NCBI RefSeq assembly: GCF_013112245.1
Contig: NZ_WVRN01000001.1
Location: forward strand, 1 to 64,000
DNA from: Ruegeria sp. HKCCD4315
Lineage (GTDB): Bacteria; Pseudomonadota; Alphaproteobacteria; Rhodobacterales; Rhodobacteraceae
Length of the DNA stretch: 64,000 nucleotides
Direction of reading: 5' to 3'
Shown here one piece after another: positions 62,320 to 64,000 of the stretch (its first letter is position 1; every line of letters starts with the position of its first letter). Below the pieces are notes generated by a model. The model was given only the letters and a program-made list of their open reading frames with translations, made no database searches and was not told the origin of the DNA. The translations under genes were made by a program, and so were the position numbers.

Positions 62320-62632
62320 AACACCTGTGCCAGTGCGGTCGCATGCTGCTCGCCTTCGTTTCTTCGGGCATAGGATGAGAACACTAGCCGAATAAATCCC
62401 AAGTTGCGCGCACGTTGTGAAAATCTGGTCGAACGCCTGCAACACCATTCACTCATGTCCGGTCTGCTAAAAGCTAGAATTGCAAAGTCTCGGGTTGAAT
62501 GGTCCGCTTTGGGCTGCAAACAGTCCATTGGATAGGGCTTGGGAAAAGGCTTTGCGAACCAAATTTGGAACGCTCTAGTGAACTTTCGCCAGATTTCTGT
62601 TATTTTTGTCATTCCTAAGCAACGAGAATTCA
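62320..62632. other. Gap with dispersed-repeat remnant
   Basis: No gene supported. 62477-62516 resembles 33311-33350 (GAATTGCAAAGTC, then TTGAATGGTCCGCTTTGGGCTG). Otherwise nothing seen. Confidence 0.45.
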
Positions 62633-63448
62633 ATGCCGACGGTTAGCCTAAACGGTGCACAGATCCACTACGATGATACGGGTGGCAAAGGAGAGACGGT
62701 CGTCTTTTCTCATGGCCTTTTGTTTAGTGGAGCGATGTTTGAAGCGCAGGTTTCTCAACTACGAGATCGCTATCGGTGCATTACATTCGATCATCGAGGG
62801 CAAGGCAGGAGTGGCGTTACGGATGCCGGTTATGACATTGACACACTCACTTCGGACGCAGCTGCACTGATCAAGCATCTGGATGCAAAGCCGTGCCATT
62901 TTGTTGGACTAAGCATGGGCGGATTTGTCGGGATGAGATTGGCCGCGCGGGAGCCAAGCCTGGTCAAAACACTGACCCTGCTTGAAACAAGCGCCGATCC
63001 TGAAGATTCCCAAAACGCTCCGCGCTACAGAATGCTGAACTTTGTGGCACGATGGATTGGACTATGGGCTGTCATTGGACGGGTGATGCCAATTGTGTTT
63101 GGCCGCACGTTTCTCGAGGACACTGAACGCGCTGAGGAAAAAACCAGATGGTCCAAGGCTATTACGGGAAATGATCGGATCGGCATTACACGTGCAGTCA
63201 GAGGCGTGATCGAACGGGCGGGCTGCATTGACCTCCTCGCCAACATTAAAGTTCCCGTCGGGATTGGCGTCGGGGACGAAGATGTGGCGACAGTTCCCGA
63301 AAGGTCCGAGCGCATCCATCGAGAAATCAAGAGTTCTGAACTGGTAGTGTTTCGAAGAGCGGGCCACTCGTCTTCCATTGAAACGCCTGGCCAGGTGACG
63401 GAACTAATCGAGCGCACAATCCGAAGAGCGAACCGCCAAAAAAACTGA
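62633..63448 (+). CDS. Alpha/beta hydrolase
   Basis: A 271-residue alpha/beta-hydrolase fold enzyme. The oxyanion region is VVFSHGLLFSG, the nucleophile elbow is GLSMGG (Ser near 92), the acid is probably in GVGDEDVATVP (near 215) and the catalytic His in RRAGHSSSIE (near 243). FDHRGQGRSG is the usual loop before the elbow. The ATG at 62633 has a weak GAGA site. Substrate unknown; transcribed alone. Confidence 0.9.
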   Translation: MPTVSLNGAQIHYDDTGGKGETVVFSHGLLFSGAMFEAQVSQLRDRYRCITFDHRGQGRSGVTDAGYDIDTLTSDAAALIKHLDAKPCHFVGLSMGGFVGMRLAAREPSLVKTLTLLETSADPEDSQNAPRYRMLNFVARWIGLWAVIGRVMPIVFGRTFLEDTERAEEKTRWSKAITGNDRIGITRAVRGVIERAGCIDLLANIKVPVGIGVGDEDVATVPERSERIHREIKSSELVVFRRAGHSSSIETPGQVTELIERTIRRANRQKN

Positions 63449-63820
63449 AGCTGATGAGCAGTTGGCTGCCAAGATCGGCACGCGAGCTACCGCAAGCGAT
63501 ATTGGCTTGGCTATGCATTGCAAAGGCGGGTCGGAGTTTTACGCCTCAAGCCCAGATGAAAACCTGATTTCCAAGTCGTGCAGTCGTCTATTGGCACATC
63601 AGGCGAGTCTCGCTTCCGAAGCTTACGTCTTCGCCCGCACCTTTAGCCGTGGAGACCCGCATGGTTTCATCTACCAAAGCATCGAATCCTAGAAGCGCAA
63701 GATCGCTGGTTTGTGTTGGACCGATTTTGCAGGGGTTCGCTGACGCATAGTGACTGTGCGTTCTCGCTAGTGGCGAGCAGTTGCCCGACCTCCCATCTTT
63801 TGCCTGAAAGGAGACAACCG
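63449..63820. other. Gap before the last gene
   Basis: No gene is supported. A 76-codon plus-strand frame (63462-63692) lacks a ribosome-binding site and protein character. Confidence 0.45.
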
Positions 63821-64000
63821 ATGCTCGATACATATACCATTCGCCAAGACGACATGCCTCAAGAAATGCGGTTTCTCTTGGACCAATACCCCCGCGACAG
63901 TTGGGAAGCCCATCCAGGTTTCAAAGAAAAAACCAAGCATTGGCTCGGCGCGCACGAGATGTTTCGCCGTGTTGCAGAACGTATTCGCTTGGATACAGAA
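63821..64000 (+). CDS. Partial gene, possibly hemerythrin-like
   Basis: An open frame of 60 codons, cut by the window end. The ATG has a strong AAAGGAGAC site. The translated part (MPQEMRFLLDQYPRD, then SWEAHPGFKEK and WLGAHEMFRRVAER) resembles the N-terminus of small hemerythrin/HHE-type proteins from related bacteria. Assignment is tentative because the metal-ligand region is outside the window. Confidence 0.6.
   Translation, partial: MLDTYTIRQDDMPQEMRFLLDQYPRDSWEAHPGFKEKTKHWLGAHEMFRRVAERIRLDTE

Overview
The window begins at the dnaA start codon of an alphaproteobacterial chromosome. Gene content (dnaA-dnaN-recF-gyrB cluster, DUF1254/DUF1214 proteins, carboxymuconolactone decarboxylase, many AraC-type regulators) and protein style point to a marine Rhodobacteraceae (Roseobacter-group) bacterium. 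This placement is inferred from gene content, not from a marker tree.

Layout. 1-7657 is the replication core: dnaA, dnaN, recF and gyrB, with a CxxC peroxidase-like gene and a divergent TetR regulator inserted between recF and gyrB. 8065-11017 holds a three-gene VOC/SnoaL/ABM operon facing a LysR regulator. 12914-22124 holds an AraC regulator facing two secreted DUF1254/DUF1214 proteins, followed by a FUSC-like membrane protein, a choloylglycine-hydrolase-type amidase, an amidohydrolase and a DUF3299 protein. 22222-28825 is a Tn7-like transposition module (tnsA, tnsB, tnsC, tniQ/tnsD) with two accessory genes. It is bracketed by the DUF3299 gene and an inverted, decayed fragment of a relative of that gene. 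29439-33178 has an outer-membrane protein, a sulfatase, a small DNA-binding-like protein and an AraC regulator. 33541-36806 (minus) is a very compact operon of eight unrecognised genes, two of them zinc-ribbon paralogues, headed by an odd tRNA.

37272-57009 is dominated by a 2.94-kb perfect direct repeat (37775-40717 and 54054-56996). It carries the end of an adenylate cyclase gene, a DUF2779 nuclease and a hydratase. The 13.3 kb between the copies contains an autotransporter, a SdiA-regulated-type beta-propeller, a DUF4956 membrane protein, and a minus-strand row of exported proteins. That row ends with a tyrosine-phosphatase-like protein lacking its catalytic arginine, a protein with a kinase-like DRxGN motif, and a metallophosphoesterase. 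The second cyclase copy is truncated, and three iteron-like repeats lie just before the junction.

57455-62319 is a paralogous version of the amidohydrolase/DUF3299 module (two tandem amidohydrolases plus DUF3299, facing an AraC regulator). An alpha/beta hydrolase and the start of a hemerythrin-like gene close the window.

The best candidates for undescribed biology are the secreted phosphatase-like/kinase-like/phosphoesterase operon (46055-49083, possibly extending to 51411) and the tRNA-headed zinc-ribbon operon (33541-36806). All family names come from reading the translated sequence; no search was run.
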